Shown here one piece after another: positions 37,255 through 45,550 of a DNA stretch of 64,000 nucleotides. Source of the stretch: RUG14223 sp051881075 (GTDB lineage: Bacteria > Bacillota > Clostridia > Oscillospirales > Acutalibacteraceae); contig JBJEPE010000016.1 in NCBI GenBank assembly GCA_051881075.1, positions 1 through 64,000 on the forward strand, written 5' to 3'. Each line of letters opens with the position of its first letter. The stretch's first letter is position 1. The position numbers and the translations under genes are program-made. The notes under the pieces are model-generated. The model was given only the letters and a program-made list of their open reading frames with translations, searched no databases and had not been told where the DNA came from.

Positions 37255-37995
37255 ATGAAAGCAAAGCTAAAGACCAAAATTACATTAATCTATTATGCTG
37301 CGATTGCGGCAATTTGTGTTATGTTTGTCAGTATGTCAACCAACGCCTTTAAGGTGATTGATACACAGGTTTCAAATGTAAACGTGGTGCGTGAAAAGCC
37401 TGTTTTTATAATTGATGCGGGTCATGGCGGTGAAGACGGTGGTGCGGTGAGTGCTGAGGGATTAGTAGAAAAGGATGTAAATCTAAGCATCGCCCTCAAG
37501 CTTGAAAAATTGCTCAGATTTTCCGGATTTGATGTTGTTATGACTAGGTCTGAGGATATCTCAATACATGACGAGGGTACTGAAAGCGTTAAAAAAAGAA
37601 AAACGTCAGACCTGAAAAACAGGCTTGAAATATGTAATTCAAACCCTGCGAATATATTTGTCAGTATTCATCAAAATCAATTTACAGACAGTCAGTATGA
37701 CGGAGCGCAGGTCTTTTATTCGCCTAACAACAGTAAAAGTCAGCTAATGGCAACCAGTATAAGAGAGGCGTTCAGGGGCCTTTTACAGCCTGAAAATGAA
37801 CGTGAGATAAAGAAAGCAGACAGCAATATATTTTTACTTAAGTATGCTGATGTTCCGGCCGTTGTTGTTGAGTGCGGTTTTTTATCTAATCCCGATGAGG
37901 CGTATTTGTTGTCAACGGATGAATATAGGAGCAATGTAGCATTTACGATTTATTGCGGTTTACTTGATTATTACAATAATAATTACAAAGCATAA
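37255..37995 (+). CDS. cwlD: N-acetylmuramoyl-L-alanine amidase, CwlD-like
   Basis: This is a 246-residue exported zinc amidase (amidase_3). The N-terminal hydrophobic segment (TLIYYAAIAAICVMFVSMS) acts as signal or anchor. Zinc ligands and catalytic residues appear in IIDAGHGGEDGGA (His), EKDVNLSIALKLEKLL (Glu), FVSIHQNQF (His) and VVVECGFLSNPDEA (Glu). CwlD helps form muramic-delta-lactam in the spore cortex. Size and the sporulation genes nearby (sigK, yabPQ) favour this role over a vegetative autolysin, but that is inference. A clear ribosome site precedes ATG 37255. Confidence 0.85.
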   Translation: MKAKLKTKITLIYYAAIAAICVMFVSMSTNAFKVIDTQVSNVNVVREKPVFIIDAGHGGEDGGAVSAEGLVEKDVNLSIALKLEKLLRFSGFDVVMTRSEDISIHDEGTESVKKRKTSDLKNRLEICNSNPANIFVSIHQNQFTDSQYDGAQVFYSPNNSKSQLMATSIREAFRGLLQPENEREIKKADSNIFLLKYADVPAVVVECGFLSNPDEAYLLSTDEYRSNVAFTIYCGLLDYYNNNYKA

Positions 37996-38035
37996 AATTT
38001 ATCATAGTTGTTTTAAAAGATTTGGAGAGAGTAAT

Positions 38036-39415
38036 ATGGCAGGAAAACAAAAGATGCTTTATGTTTGTTCAGATTGTGGTTTTGAGTCGGCTAAGTGGTA
38101 CGGCAAGTGTCCCGGTTGCGGAGAGTGGAATACCATGTCTGAGGAGATAAGGACTATTACAAAAGAGAATGTGTCTAAGGCTACCGAGCATATTTTAACT
38201 AATGCGGCACGCCCGATACAGCTATATGATATAAATACAAACGAAGAAGCACGGTATAAAACAGGTATTAAAGAGCTTGACAGAGTTTTGGGCGGAGGTA
38301 TTGTAAAGGGTTCTATAGTGCTTTTAGGCGGCGATCCCGGTATAGGCAAGTCAACTATCTTACTGCAAATATGCAATAACTTAGGCAATACGCTAAAAAT
38401 ATTGTATGTTTCGGGTGAGGAATCAAGGCGACAGCTTAAGCTTCGTGCGGACAGATTGGGAGTAAATGCCGAGGGGCTGTATATAATGACTGAAACTGAT
38501 GTACAGATAGTTGCCGAACAGATACGTGCGGAAAAGCCGGATCTTGTAATGGTAGACTCTATACAGACAATGAATTTTACCGAGCTTAATTCGTCACCGG
38601 GTAGTGTTGTACAGGTAAGAGAATGTACCAACCTTCTTATGCGTACTGCAAAAATGCTGGAAATTCCTATAATAGTAGTAGGTCATGTAAACAAAGACGG
38701 TGCTATAGCAGGCCCTAAGGTACTAGAACATATTGTTGACAGCGTGCTTTACTTTGAGGGTGACAAACAGATGTCATATAGGATTTTAAGAGCTGTAAAA
38801 AACAGATTTGGTTCTACAAATGAAATAGGAGTTTTTCAGATGACAGATAAGGGGCTTTCTGAGGTGGAAAACCCATCTATGATGTTATTATCAGGCAGAC
38901 CCAAGAATGTTTCGGGTACCTGTGTAGCGTGCGCTATGGAGGGTACACGCCCTATAATGGCAGAAATACAGGCTCTTGTTACTACTTCCGGATTCGGTAA
39001 TCCCCGCAGAATGGCTACAGGCTTTGATTATAACAGGGTAGCCCTCATCTTGGCAGTGCTTGAAAAGCGTGCCGGGTACTTCTTCTCAAATGTTGATGCC
39101 TATATAAATGTAGTAGGCGGCCTGCGTCTTGACGAGCCTGCCGTAGACCTTACCGTTGCTATGGCGCTCATAAGCAGCCTTAAGGATGTACCGATTGGCG
39201 AACATTCAATTGCTTTTGGAGAAATCGGTCTTGCAGGCGAGATACGTGCGGTATCTCATATACAGTCAAGAATATCAGAAGCGGAAAGATTGGGTTTTAC
39301 GTTGTGCGTATTGCCAAGACATAACATGAAGTCAATAGATAAATCTATGTTTCCGAATATTGAGCTTGTAGGTGTTCGTAACATAAGAGAGGCGTTTGAG
39401 GCTTTATCTAAGTGA
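38036..39415 (+). CDS. radA: DNA repair protein RadA
   Basis: This 459-residue RecA-like branch-migration ATPase acts in recombination. I chose ATG 38036 behind TTGGAGA. It has an N-terminal C4 zinc finger (CSDCGFESAKWYGKCPGCGEW), then Walker A GGDPGIGKST, Walker B LVMVDSIQTM and the RadA-specific KNRFGSTNE motif. A C-terminal Lon-protease-like domain follows (DAYINVVGGLRLDEPAVDL, FGEIGLAGEIRAV). The Lon-like domain normally lacks protease activity. Confidence 0.96.
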   Translation: MAGKQKMLYVCSDCGFESAKWYGKCPGCGEWNTMSEEIRTITKENVSKATEHILTNAARPIQLYDINTNEEARYKTGIKELDRVLGGGIVKGSIVLLGGDPGIGKSTILLQICNNLGNTLKILYVSGEESRRQLKLRADRLGVNAEGLYIMTETDVQIVAEQIRAEKPDLVMVDSIQTMNFTELNSSPGSVVQVRECTNLLMRTAKMLEIPIIVVGHVNKDGAIAGPKVLEHIVDSVLYFEGDKQMSYRILRAVKNRFGSTNEIGVFQMTDKGLSEVENPSMMLLSGRPKNVSGTCVACAMEGTRPIMAEIQALVTTSGFGNPRRMATGFDYNRVALILAVLEKRAGYFFSNVDAYINVVGGLRLDEPAVDLTVAMALISSLKDVPIGEHSIAFGEIGLAGEIRAVSHIQSRISEAERLGFTLCVLPRHNMKSIDKSMFPNIELVGVRNIREAFEALSK

Positions 39416-39520
39416 GCATAATTAACTGTAACTGTTTAAAATTGCTATTTGTTTACAGTTTATAATACGGTATAAATCCCATAAATTTTTCAATAATAAT
39501 GTTATTGTTATCGGAAAGGG

Positions 39521-40504
39521 ATGAGTGCGTCGTATTTCAGACGCTTTTGTATGAAGAAATGTACCGTTATTTTGTGCATAGCCACATTTTTATCAATATT
39601 GCTTATTGTATCAGGCACGGTAATAAAGAGTAAGATACCGTATGTCGAGGTTTTTAACATTACACCTACAGATGTTGAGAATACGATAGTATGTACAGGT
39701 AGGGTAGAGTATTGCGATGATACAGGAGTATATGCCGATGATGTTGGAGTTATCTCTGATATATTTGTTGCCTGTGATGATACGATAGAAGAGGGCGACG
39801 CACTGTTTGCAATGAAAATTCCCACTGATGATTTAAGCGTATACGATTATGCCGATATTGCAAACGGTGATAGCAGTATGCAAAAAAAGCTTAAAGAGAT
39901 CACAGTATATGCGAAAGAGCCGGGAGTGGTAAAAAGCATAAACTACAAGAAAAATGATATTGTCGAAAAAAACAGTTGCATTGTATCTTTTGCATCGGAT
40001 AAAAACTTACAGGTAAGAGTTCCTGTAAGTGAAAGCAAAATTTCTTATATAAAAGTAGGTCAGAGCGTTAAAATAACAGGCAGCGGATTTAGAAATATAG
40101 TATATAGCGGTACAGTAAGCAGTATTGCCGATGAGGCGACTCAGACAACTACATCGCTTGGTAAAGAAACCACGGTCGATGTTACTGTATCGGTCAATGA
40201 ACCTACAAACGATATCAAGGCAGGATATACAGCTAAATGCTCAATAGTTGTGTCAATCGGCAACGATAAGCTTATACTTCCGTATGAGAGCATATTGACA
40301 GACTCGGATGGAAGAGAATATGTGTATTTATACAAGAATAAGCGTATAAAGAAGCAGTATATTGTTACGGGCGATGAGTATGACAGCGGTATTGAGATAA
40401 CGGACGGAATAGATACAGACTCCCTTATAGTATCCTCATCCGGAGAATATAGCGATAATTGCACCGCAGTAGCCGTGTGGAGTGAGGTGCATATAGGTGT
40501 TTGA
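39521..40504 (+). CDS. HlyD/MacA-like membrane fusion protein
   Basis: This 327-residue membrane-anchored adaptor is of the efflux (HlyD/RND periplasmic adaptor) type. The first hydrophobic helix is ILCIATFLSILLIVSG. Lipoyl/barrel-sandwich parts are seen at VEYCDDTGVYADDVG and VYAKEPGVVKSINYKKNDIV. A beta-barrel (VRVPVSESKISYIKVGQSV) and membrane-proximal domain (GIEITDGIDTDSLIVS) follow. The start may be ATG 39521, abutting GGAAAGGG, or ATG 39551. It overlaps the permease gene by 8 bp. The pair resembles MacA-MacB systems but no ATPase gene adjoins it. Confidence 0.8.
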   Translation: MSASYFRRFCMKKCTVILCIATFLSILLIVSGTVIKSKIPYVEVFNITPTDVENTIVCTGRVEYCDDTGVYADDVGVISDIFVACDDTIEEGDALFAMKIPTDDLSVYDYADIANGDSSMQKKLKEITVYAKEPGVVKSINYKKNDIVEKNSCIVSFASDKNLQVRVPVSESKISYIKVGQSVKITGSGFRNIVYSGTVSSIADEATQTTTSLGKETTVDVTVSVNEPTNDIKAGYTAKCSIVVSIGNDKLILPYESILTDSDGREYVYLYKNKRIKKQYIVTGDEYDSGIEITDGIDTDSLIVSSSGEYSDNCTAVAVWSEVHIGV

Positions 40505-41678
40505 TTTATTCAGCAACTCAGTAAAAAGTATTTTCAGGAAAAAGGGCAGGAATGTGCTTACCGTTATAGGTATAAGCATCGGAATTGCCTCAGTAACTAT
40601 TATAGGAAATATAAGTGATATAGGTACCTGCACAGTCAGTAAAGAGCTTGACAGCTTAGGCCTTAGCGGACTTACCGTAAGCAGTAAAGACACGCTGGAA
40701 AACATGACCGAAGAAGAGCTTGAGGTAATACGGGAATGTAATTCAGTCGCTAAGGCGACCCCTATTGTAGTTAGTACAGGTGAGGTAAAGGCTGCGGCAG
40801 TAAATTCGGAGGCTATCTTGTGGGGTATCGATCACAGTGCAGGCAGTATAATATCCTTAGACCTTATGTACGGTAGGTTTATAAACCAAGAGGATATAAA
40901 AAATTATTCTAAGGTGTGCTTAGTCGATAAAGAATTTGCAGAAAGATCTTATTCAAGGGATAATATAGTAGGCAAAAAGCTGGCAATAACGTCTGACAAC
41001 AGTAGTGACTACTATACCGTAGTTGGTATTATTAAAACCGGCAGCGGACTTTTGCAAACCGCTATGGGAAGCTATATTCCTAATTTTATATATGTACCAT
41101 ATTCAACGCTACAGGTAGATATTGGTATGTCAGGTTTTCATCAAGTTGCAGTAAAGGTAAATGAAGGTGTTAATGTAGATATCGCAGGTAAGGCCATTAT
41201 AGACAGACTAGAACATTTTTCAGGTAAAAGTAACGGCTATGTATCCCAAAACTTAGCGAAGCAAAAGCAGGCGCTTTTCAATATAATGGATGTTGTTACC
41301 ATAATACTTACATCAATCGGTGCCGTTGCTTTGCTTGTGGCAGGACTTAATATAATGACGGTAATGCTGGTATCAGTCAGTGAAAGAACAAAGGAAATAG
41401 GAATTAAGAAGGCATTGGGAGCGTCTGACAGCTCTATATTGTGCGAATTTATATTTGAGGCGATGCTATTGTGCTTATTCGGTGCCTGTGTAGGATTGAT
41501 GTTTGGAGTAATCGCACTTTTAGTAGGCACAAGGCTGATTGGTATTGACTTTGTATTTAATATGAATACGGCACTATATGCAGTAATATTTTCATTATTG
41601 GCAGGTGTTATATTTGGTGTATATCCTGCAAAAAAGGCGGCTAAATTAAACCCTGTAACCGCGCTAAGGTATGAATAA
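40497..41678 (+). CDS. MacB-like ABC transporter permease (FtsX family)
   Basis: This 393-residue permease begins at GTG 40497, coupled to the upstream adaptor gene. An N-terminal helix (KGRNVLTVIGISIGIASVTIIGNI) and a large extracytoplasmic MacB_PCD domain (residues ~45-260) precede the FtsX core. The core has three C-terminal helices (VVTIILTSIGAVALLVAGL, ERTKEIGIKKALGASD, VIFSLLAGVIFGVYPAKKAAKLNPV). The ERTKEIG-K-A-GA coupling loop is canonical. No nucleotide-binding subunit is encoded within several kb, so the ATPase must come from elsewhere or be lost. Confidence 0.85.
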   Translation: MFDLFSNSVKSIFRKKGRNVLTVIGISIGIASVTIIGNISDIGTCTVSKELDSLGLSGLTVSSKDTLENMTEEELEVIRECNSVAKATPIVVSTGEVKAAAVNSEAILWGIDHSAGSIISLDLMYGRFINQEDIKNYSKVCLVDKEFAERSYSRDNIVGKKLAITSDNSSDYYTVVGIIKTGSGLLQTAMGSYIPNFIYVPYSTLQVDIGMSGFHQVAVKVNEGVNVDIAGKAIIDRLEHFSGKSNGYVSQNLAKQKQALFNIMDVVTIILTSIGAVALLVAGLNIMTVMLVSVSERTKEIGIKKALGASDSSILCEFIFEAMLLCLFGACVGLMFGVIALLVGTRLIGIDFVFNMNTALYAVIFSLLAGVIFGVYPAKKAAKLNPVTALRYE

Positions 41679-41723
41679 AAATACGAAACTACATCTAATC
41701 GCAGAAATAAAGGAAGCTATACA

Positions 41724-42473
41724 ATGAAATATAATTTTATAGAGAAACCTAATTTACCCGAATCCGCAGTAAGTTTAATGGCGGTTTCGGGTGAATTTGA
41801 AAAAATATATAAGCATTTATTAAATTATACTCAAATCATCAAAAGTAGGCTATATATAAAACTAAATGGGGCAGAGCAGTATCACCCGGATATGCAATTA
41901 TGCTATTTGGGTAATGGTAATGCTGTGTGCTCAAACGATTATTTATGTAAAGAAATGAAAAATCTGGGCTTTAATATAGTAAAGAGCGAATTTATACATA
42001 ATCAAAGCACTATAAAGTATCCTGAATGTACTGCGCTTAATGCTCTTATACTTGGAGATTACGTTATAGGAAGACTAAAAAGCATTGACAAAAATATATT
42101 GGATTATTGTGAGAAACGTGGATTAAAGCTTATAAACGTTAATCAAGGATATACCAAATGCTCGGTTGCTATAGTAAGTCAAAATGCTGTTATAACTGCT
42201 GATGACAGTATTTACTCAGCACTTAAAAATAAAATCGATGTATTAAAAATCCATCCCGGATATATTGATTTGCCCGGATATGATTACGGATTTATCGGTG
42301 GCTGTTGTGGGCTGCTTGATAAAAGTTTACTGGCGTTTACGGGTAGAATAAAATTACACCCTGATCACGCCGAGATTGAAAGCTTTTTAAGGCAACATAA
42401 TGTTAATTACATTGAGCTTACTGATGAAAGATTATTGGATGTAGGTAGCTTGATACCTCTTGCAGAAAAATAA
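41724..42473 (+). CDS. DUF6873-like protein (GME/guanidino-modifying fold)
   Basis: This 249-residue protein resembles the DUF6873 family, assigned to the fold of guanidino-group-modifying enzymes such as arginine deiminases. Conserved-looking stretches are YPECTALNALILGDYVIG, QGYTKCSVAIVSQNAVITAD, LKIHPGYIDLPGYDYGFIGGCCG and KLHPDHAEIESFL. The paired cysteines in GGCCG could include a catalytic thiol, but this is inference. There is no signal peptide. It is the last plus-strand gene before the prophage and the strand switch. Function unknown. Confidence 0.6.
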   Translation: MKYNFIEKPNLPESAVSLMAVSGEFEKIYKHLLNYTQIIKSRLYIKLNGAEQYHPDMQLCYLGNGNAVCSNDYLCKEMKNLGFNIVKSEFIHNQSTIKYPECTALNALILGDYVIGRLKSIDKNILDYCEKRGLKLINVNQGYTKCSVAIVSQNAVITADDSIYSALKNKIDVLKIHPGYIDLPGYDYGFIGGCCGLLDKSLLAFTGRIKLHPDHAEIESFLRQHNVNYIELTDERLLDVGSLIPLAEK

Positions 42474-42849
42474 AACGATTAAATTTAGACTGAAAAATTC
42501 AACCGTTTTAATATAAGTGATGAAATTATCACTGTACTATATATTGTATTGCGTAAAAACAAAAAACAGCTTATAATAGTAATGTACAAAATGTAAAGCT
42601 AGTTGATTTTACACAATATATAGTATATTTGAAATACAATGGCGCTTGAGTAAACCACTTTTTAATTATAACATTACTTGAAGATTTAGCTATATAAGTA
42701 AAGCTCGATAATATGTTTTTAAGATTAGTTAATTTAGATTAACCTGTAAAAAACTCTATTTTATTTTTGAATTTCTGAGTACTAATAATACAATTAATAA
42801 AACGATTGCAAACCCTATACAGAGTTTATTTTTTTGTCAATGCTCCTAC
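42474..42849. other. Intergenic region left of prophage, with ACAATATATAG repeat pair
   Basis: About 375 bp of AT-rich DNA lie between the last plus-strand gene and the prophage. An inverted pair of the window's intergenic repeat is present at 42533-42557 and 42607-42626. No gene is credible. This is the left chromosomal flank of the integration site. Confidence 0.55.
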
Positions 42850-43766
42850 CCTGAATTATACAAAATTCGCGTTTTATCGGAATAATATTCAAGGAAAGCA
42901 AAAAATTGCTCATAAACAGGATGTTTACCACGAGATTGAAAATTATCACCTAAGCCAATTTTAAAATGATCAATACTCTTTAAAAAACCAATAGAAGGAT
43001 CGAAACATCCATTAATAATATTAAGAAAAAGACAATTTGCATTTGACTTGTGCAGCTCAAACTCAAAACGGAACCAGTACTGCGCAGGGCAGCGATTTAC
43101 AAGCTCGTCAGCAATTTTAGGGTGTTTTTCATAACATTCAAAATATTTATCATATATTCGCAACATTCCCCATTCAGAAGCTTTACGACCTAACCAATAA
43201 TTAAAACCCAAAATCTTACGACGCCTATCATAATAAGAAAAACGATTTAACTTAGCACCATGAGTAACAGCAACAGGAGATCCAGAAGAATAATTATAAG
43301 TAAAACAATTCTCAAGAGCTGTACAATAAAGAGGTACAAAAGGATTATCAGGATCATAAAGGTCACAACAGACATCAATACGACTACATTTAAACTTTAA
43401 ACTATGAAGATAAAAACATAATTTAATAAATAAATCAGCACCTAAGTAACGAATACCATCACCTGAAACCACAAAGAATATACCAGGATTACAGCCATCA
43501 CGTACAGCATAATCACCATCAATTCGAGATTTATCTTGTATCCAACAAATCTGTATAGTACCCTTGCCGAATAAACCTAAACGGCTGGTGTAATTATATA
43601 AACCACAATCCATCTTAATAAAATTACTAGATGAAAGCTTAGGATCTAATTCAGATAAACCGGATAGAAAATCCTGTATACAAAAACAACCGTGTACAGT
43701 TCCATGTAACCAGTCATATCTAAAATAAGGTCTTGAAATATCATATTTTTCAACTTTATTTTCCAA
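42846..43766 (-). CDS. Phage replication initiator (Rep_trans-like), C-terminally truncated by integration
   Basis: This is a rolling-circle replication initiator of the Rep_trans/MobT-like type. I chose TTG 43766 because GAGGTGAG lies 6 bp upstream; the frame is open to 43814. Family-like features are RPYFRYDWLHGTVHG at the N-terminus, CSRIDVCCDLYD, GMLRIYDKYFECYEKHPKIA and AQYWFRFEFELHKSNA. The present frame has 306 residues and ends RILYNSG plus stop at the left att repeat. The missing 75 C-terminal residues are at the other prophage end (47247-47475). Joining both repeats gives a continuous 381-residue protein. Activity of the truncated form is unknown. Confidence 0.85.
   Translation of the reverse strand: MENKVEKYDISRPYFRYDWLHGTVHGCFCIQDFLSGLSELDPKLSSSNFIKMDCGLYNYTSRLGLFGKGTIQICWIQDKSRIDGDYAVRDGCNPGIFFVVSGDGIRYLGADLFIKLCFYLHSLKFKCSRIDVCCDLYDPDNPFVPLYCTALENCFTYNYSSGSPVAVTHGAKLNRFSYYDRRRKILGFNYWLGRKASEWGMLRIYDKYFECYEKHPKIADELVNRCPAQYWFRFEFELHKSNANCLFLNIINGCFDPSIGFLKSIDHFKIGLGDNFQSRGKHPVYEQFFAFLEYYSDKTRILYNSG
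42850..42868. repeat. Left attachment repeat (attL core)
   Basis: The 19-bp core cctgaattatacaaaattc is identical to 47476-47494. It lies inside the 3' end of the truncated rep frame and encodes its last residues on the minus strand. The chromosomal sequence to its left immediately supplies the stop codon (TAG, 42846-42848). Confidence 0.9.
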
Positions 43767-43831
43767 CTTTCTCACCTCTGAATTAAGAATAACATAAAAA
43801 ATTACATTTGTCAAGAAAAAATACTTATTTA

Positions 43832-43853
43832 GACCCGTAATACTTAACGGGTC
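43832..43853. other. Hairpin upstream of rep, candidate double-strand origin
   Basis: A perfect 7-bp stem (GACCCGT/ACGGGTC) with loop AATACTTA lies 66 bp before the rep start. Rolling-circle initiators nick in the loop of such hairpins, often close to or within rep. Assignment as nick site is inference. Confidence 0.45.
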
Positions 43854-44177
43854 AAGTAGGAAATAGATTACTGCAGTTACAAAAAAGTTACAAATGTAAA
43901 GTCAGACTTAAAGAACATTAAAATAATAAAGTAAATATAATGCAATTAACTAAATTTAAAATCACAGTATAATAGGGGTAAATAGGCGCGCAGATAAAGG
44001 GGATAAGGACATATATAAAACGCACAACATTTCATATTAACATAAGTAATATACACGCATATGCGCATAAAGGCTAAATACAGGGGCAGCGCTGCCCCCG
44101 TACCCCTGCGCAAGCGGCAGCCGCTTGACCCAATGATTTTTAATTTGTAGTAAAATAATAAAAAATGCCCCGTAATT
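43854..44177. other. Prophage non-coding region with twin GC-rich hairpins (candidate origin/packaging signal)
   Basis: This stretch carries no credible gene. In otherwise AT-rich DNA it holds a perfect 16-bp palindrome of GGGGCAGC and its complement (44083-44098) and, 12 bp further, a 7-bp stem with 3-nt loop (CAAGCGG CAG CCGCTTG, 44111-44127). Filamentous phages keep their replication origins and packaging hairpin in one intergenic region, and this is the only such region in the element. A terminator for the small genes abuts it. Confidence 0.55.
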
Positions 44178-44188
44178 TTACGAGGCAG
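44154..44188 (-). terminator. Terminator after prophage structural operon
   Basis: On the minus strand, arms TGCCTCGT and ACGGGGCA (44166-44187, one mismatch) are followed by a long T-rich run. The hairpin overlaps the stop codon of the 42-residue protein gene. It separates the assembly genes from the putative origin. Confidence 0.7.
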
Positions 44189-44306
44189 GCGGCTCATGAG
44201 AACCAGTAAAGTCAAGTTCTTGGTAATCGGTATCAGGATCAGAATTAACTACAGGCTTAACACCTAATATTAAAATAAATTTATCTATAGCTTCATCTAT
44301 TGACAT
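44178..44306 (-). CDS. Small prophage protein, 42 residues
   Basis: A perfect GAGGAGG ribosome site precedes ATG 44306. The product is acidic (about MSIDEAIDKFILILGVKPVV, then a DPDTDYQELDF region) with no transmembrane segment. It follows the 56-residue gene by overlap of regulatory sequence (stop at 44309-44311). No function is recognised; position after the assembly ATPase and before rep suggests a regulatory or accessory role. Confidence 0.7.
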   Translation of the reverse strand: MSIDEAIDKFILILGVKPVVNSDPDTDYQELDFTGSHEPPAS

Positions 44307-44308
44307 TA

Positions 44309-44479
44309 TTAAACCTCCTCAACTAAGCCTAAATTGACAAGCTTACAAGAAAGTTCATATGCTTTAATTTTAGTATCTAAAGTATATGGATTGCTACCGT
44401 CACATAAATTATTAAGTGCTGAATAAATAATATTAAGATTATCCGTATTAAATAGTTCTAAAAGTAATTTAATATTCAT
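44309..44479 (-). CDS. Small prophage protein, 56 residues
   Basis: ATG 44479 is preceded by AAGGAG. The product (starting MNIKLLLELFNTDNLNIIYS) is a predicted soluble, helical protein ending in LVEEV, whose last codons contain the ribosome site of the next gene. It lies 27 bp after the Zot-like gene. Function unknown. Confidence 0.7.
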   Translation of the reverse strand: MNIKLLLELFNTDNLNIIYSALNNLCDGSNPYTLDTKIKAYELSCKLVNLGLVEEV

Positions 44480-44506
44480 ATAAAAAACTCCTTATTAAAA
44501 ATTAAA

Positions 44507-45241
44507 TTAATCTTTATGAGATAATAACGCAATTTCTTCACGAGTCATATATTCTTTAGTTTTAGCAGTCTCAAGCATTTTGAAAGAGTCATAAGAATTA
44601 CGCAGCTTATCCGTCTGAATAAAAAATTCATTGTTAAAAGGTTTAATTTTTCGCTTGCGATCTTCAGAAGTCTGATTACAGAGATCATCGTATGAATCCG
44701 GAGTATACATTCTTGTAATAGTAAATCTTCCGAGCCATGTAGTACATTGACAACAGCCGAAACTCAAAGACCTAAAATTTTTATCGACAAAATGCCAGCG
44801 CTGAGCAGTATAGAGTATTTGAATACCGTTACCTTTTCTAACCTGAGTTAATTTTGTAAGAAGCTCAATAGGAAAGTTTTTAAAGTCACGTGAATTAAAT
44901 TCGTTTTGGACTTCGTCCCAGGCAACAATAAGAGGCTTATCATAATCAGCAAGAAGCTGCTTCCAGGTGACAAAAGAAAAATCCTCATCTTTGTAATTGA
45001 AATTTGTACAGATTAAAATCTTATCTTTATACCGGCGCCGGAGATAATCAAGTTGATAACACATAGCCATAGTTTTACCTTTACCAGGCAAACCGAAATA
45101 GCCATAAATACCATATAAATGTATATGGTTACGGTCCTTGAATTTATCTTTAATAAATAAAATAAGAATTAATGGAGAAAAAATTATAAAATTAAAAATT
45201 ATAAAAATCAAAATAAACACCTTACCAAATATACCTTTCAT
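44507..45241 (-). CDS. Zot/pI-like phage assembly ATPase
   Basis: This 244-residue membrane ATPase should extrude filamentous phage through the cell membrane, like M13 pI and Zot of CTXphi. I chose ATG 45241; the frame is open to a TTG at 45256. A hydrophobic N-terminal helix (KVFILIFIIFNFIIFSPLIL) is followed by Walker A GYFGLPGKGKTMAM, Walker B PLIVAWDEVQNEFNSRDF and a sensor-like ILYTAQRWHFVDKNFR. The start codon is buried in a perfect 18-bp hairpin and no clear ribosome site is visible, so translation may be regulated. This is the strongest single marker for an inovirus. Confidence 0.9.
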   Translation of the reverse strand: MKGIFGKVFILIFIIFNFIIFSPLILILFIKDKFKDRNHIHLYGIYGYFGLPGKGKTMAMCYQLDYLRRRYKDKILICTNFNYKDEDFSFVTWKQLLADYDKPLIVAWDEVQNEFNSRDFKNFPIELLTKLTQVRKGNGIQILYTAQRWHFVDKNFRSLSFGCCQCTTWLGRFTITRMYTPDSYDDLCNQTSEDRKRKIKPFNNEFFIQTDKLRNSYDSFKMLETAKTKEYMTREEIALLSHKD

Positions 45242-45279
45242 GCCGGACCGCTGCAAGCTACTCCGGCATGAAAGGTATA
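45230..45279 (-). repeat. Perfect 18-bp inverted repeat over the zot start codon
   Basis: Arms TATACCTTTCATGCCGGA (45230-45247) and its exact complement (45262-45279) flank a 14-nt loop. The Zot-gene ATG lies inside one arm. It sits between the pVI-like stop (45287) and the zot coding region. It could hide the start codon, attenuate transcription or serve as a packaging hairpin. Confidence 0.85.
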
Positions 45280-45286
45280 AATATTT

Positions 45287-45550
45287 TTAAGTAAAGGGAA
45301 TAAGATCCCATATGTAAGCAAAAAGGCCTATCACTATCTTTGAAGTTGTCCAGAAAGTAACGCAAGCACAAAGTATCAATAATAGGTCTGTACCGACTAT
45401 CCACGAACCATATGCAGTAATAGTAGATAGTGTATTAATCAGCTGAGAGGGAAGTTGAACGACGTCGCCTACAGTTGTTAAACATGAAGTAAAAAGACTT
45501 AACATTGCTTTTAACAAAAGACTGATTATAATATTAATCACCTCCTGCAT
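45287..45550 (-). CDS. pVI-like minor coat/hydrophobic phage protein
   Basis: This ~87-residue, very hydrophobic protein starts at ATG 45550 inside the end of the pIII-like gene. AGGAGG lies just after that ATG, so a rare downstream start is possible. Two to three membrane helices are apparent (VINIIISLLLKAMLSLFTS, TDLLLILCACVTFWTT, KIVIGLFAYIWDLIPF). Its position between pIII-like and pI-like genes is exactly that of M13 gene VI, whose product is also a small multi-helix protein capping the virion end. The call rests on order and topology, not sequence identity. Confidence 0.6.
   Translation of the reverse strand: MQEVINIIISLLLKAMLSLFTSCLTTVGDVVQLPSQLINTLSTITAYGSWIVGTDLLLILCACVTFWTTSKIVIGLFAYIWDLIPFT

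Noticed and set aside
43946..44215. 89-codon minus-strand open frame in the prophage non-coding region
   Set aside because: No ribosome site, odd composition, and it covers the GC hairpins, a terminator and the end of the 42-residue gene; judged non-coding.
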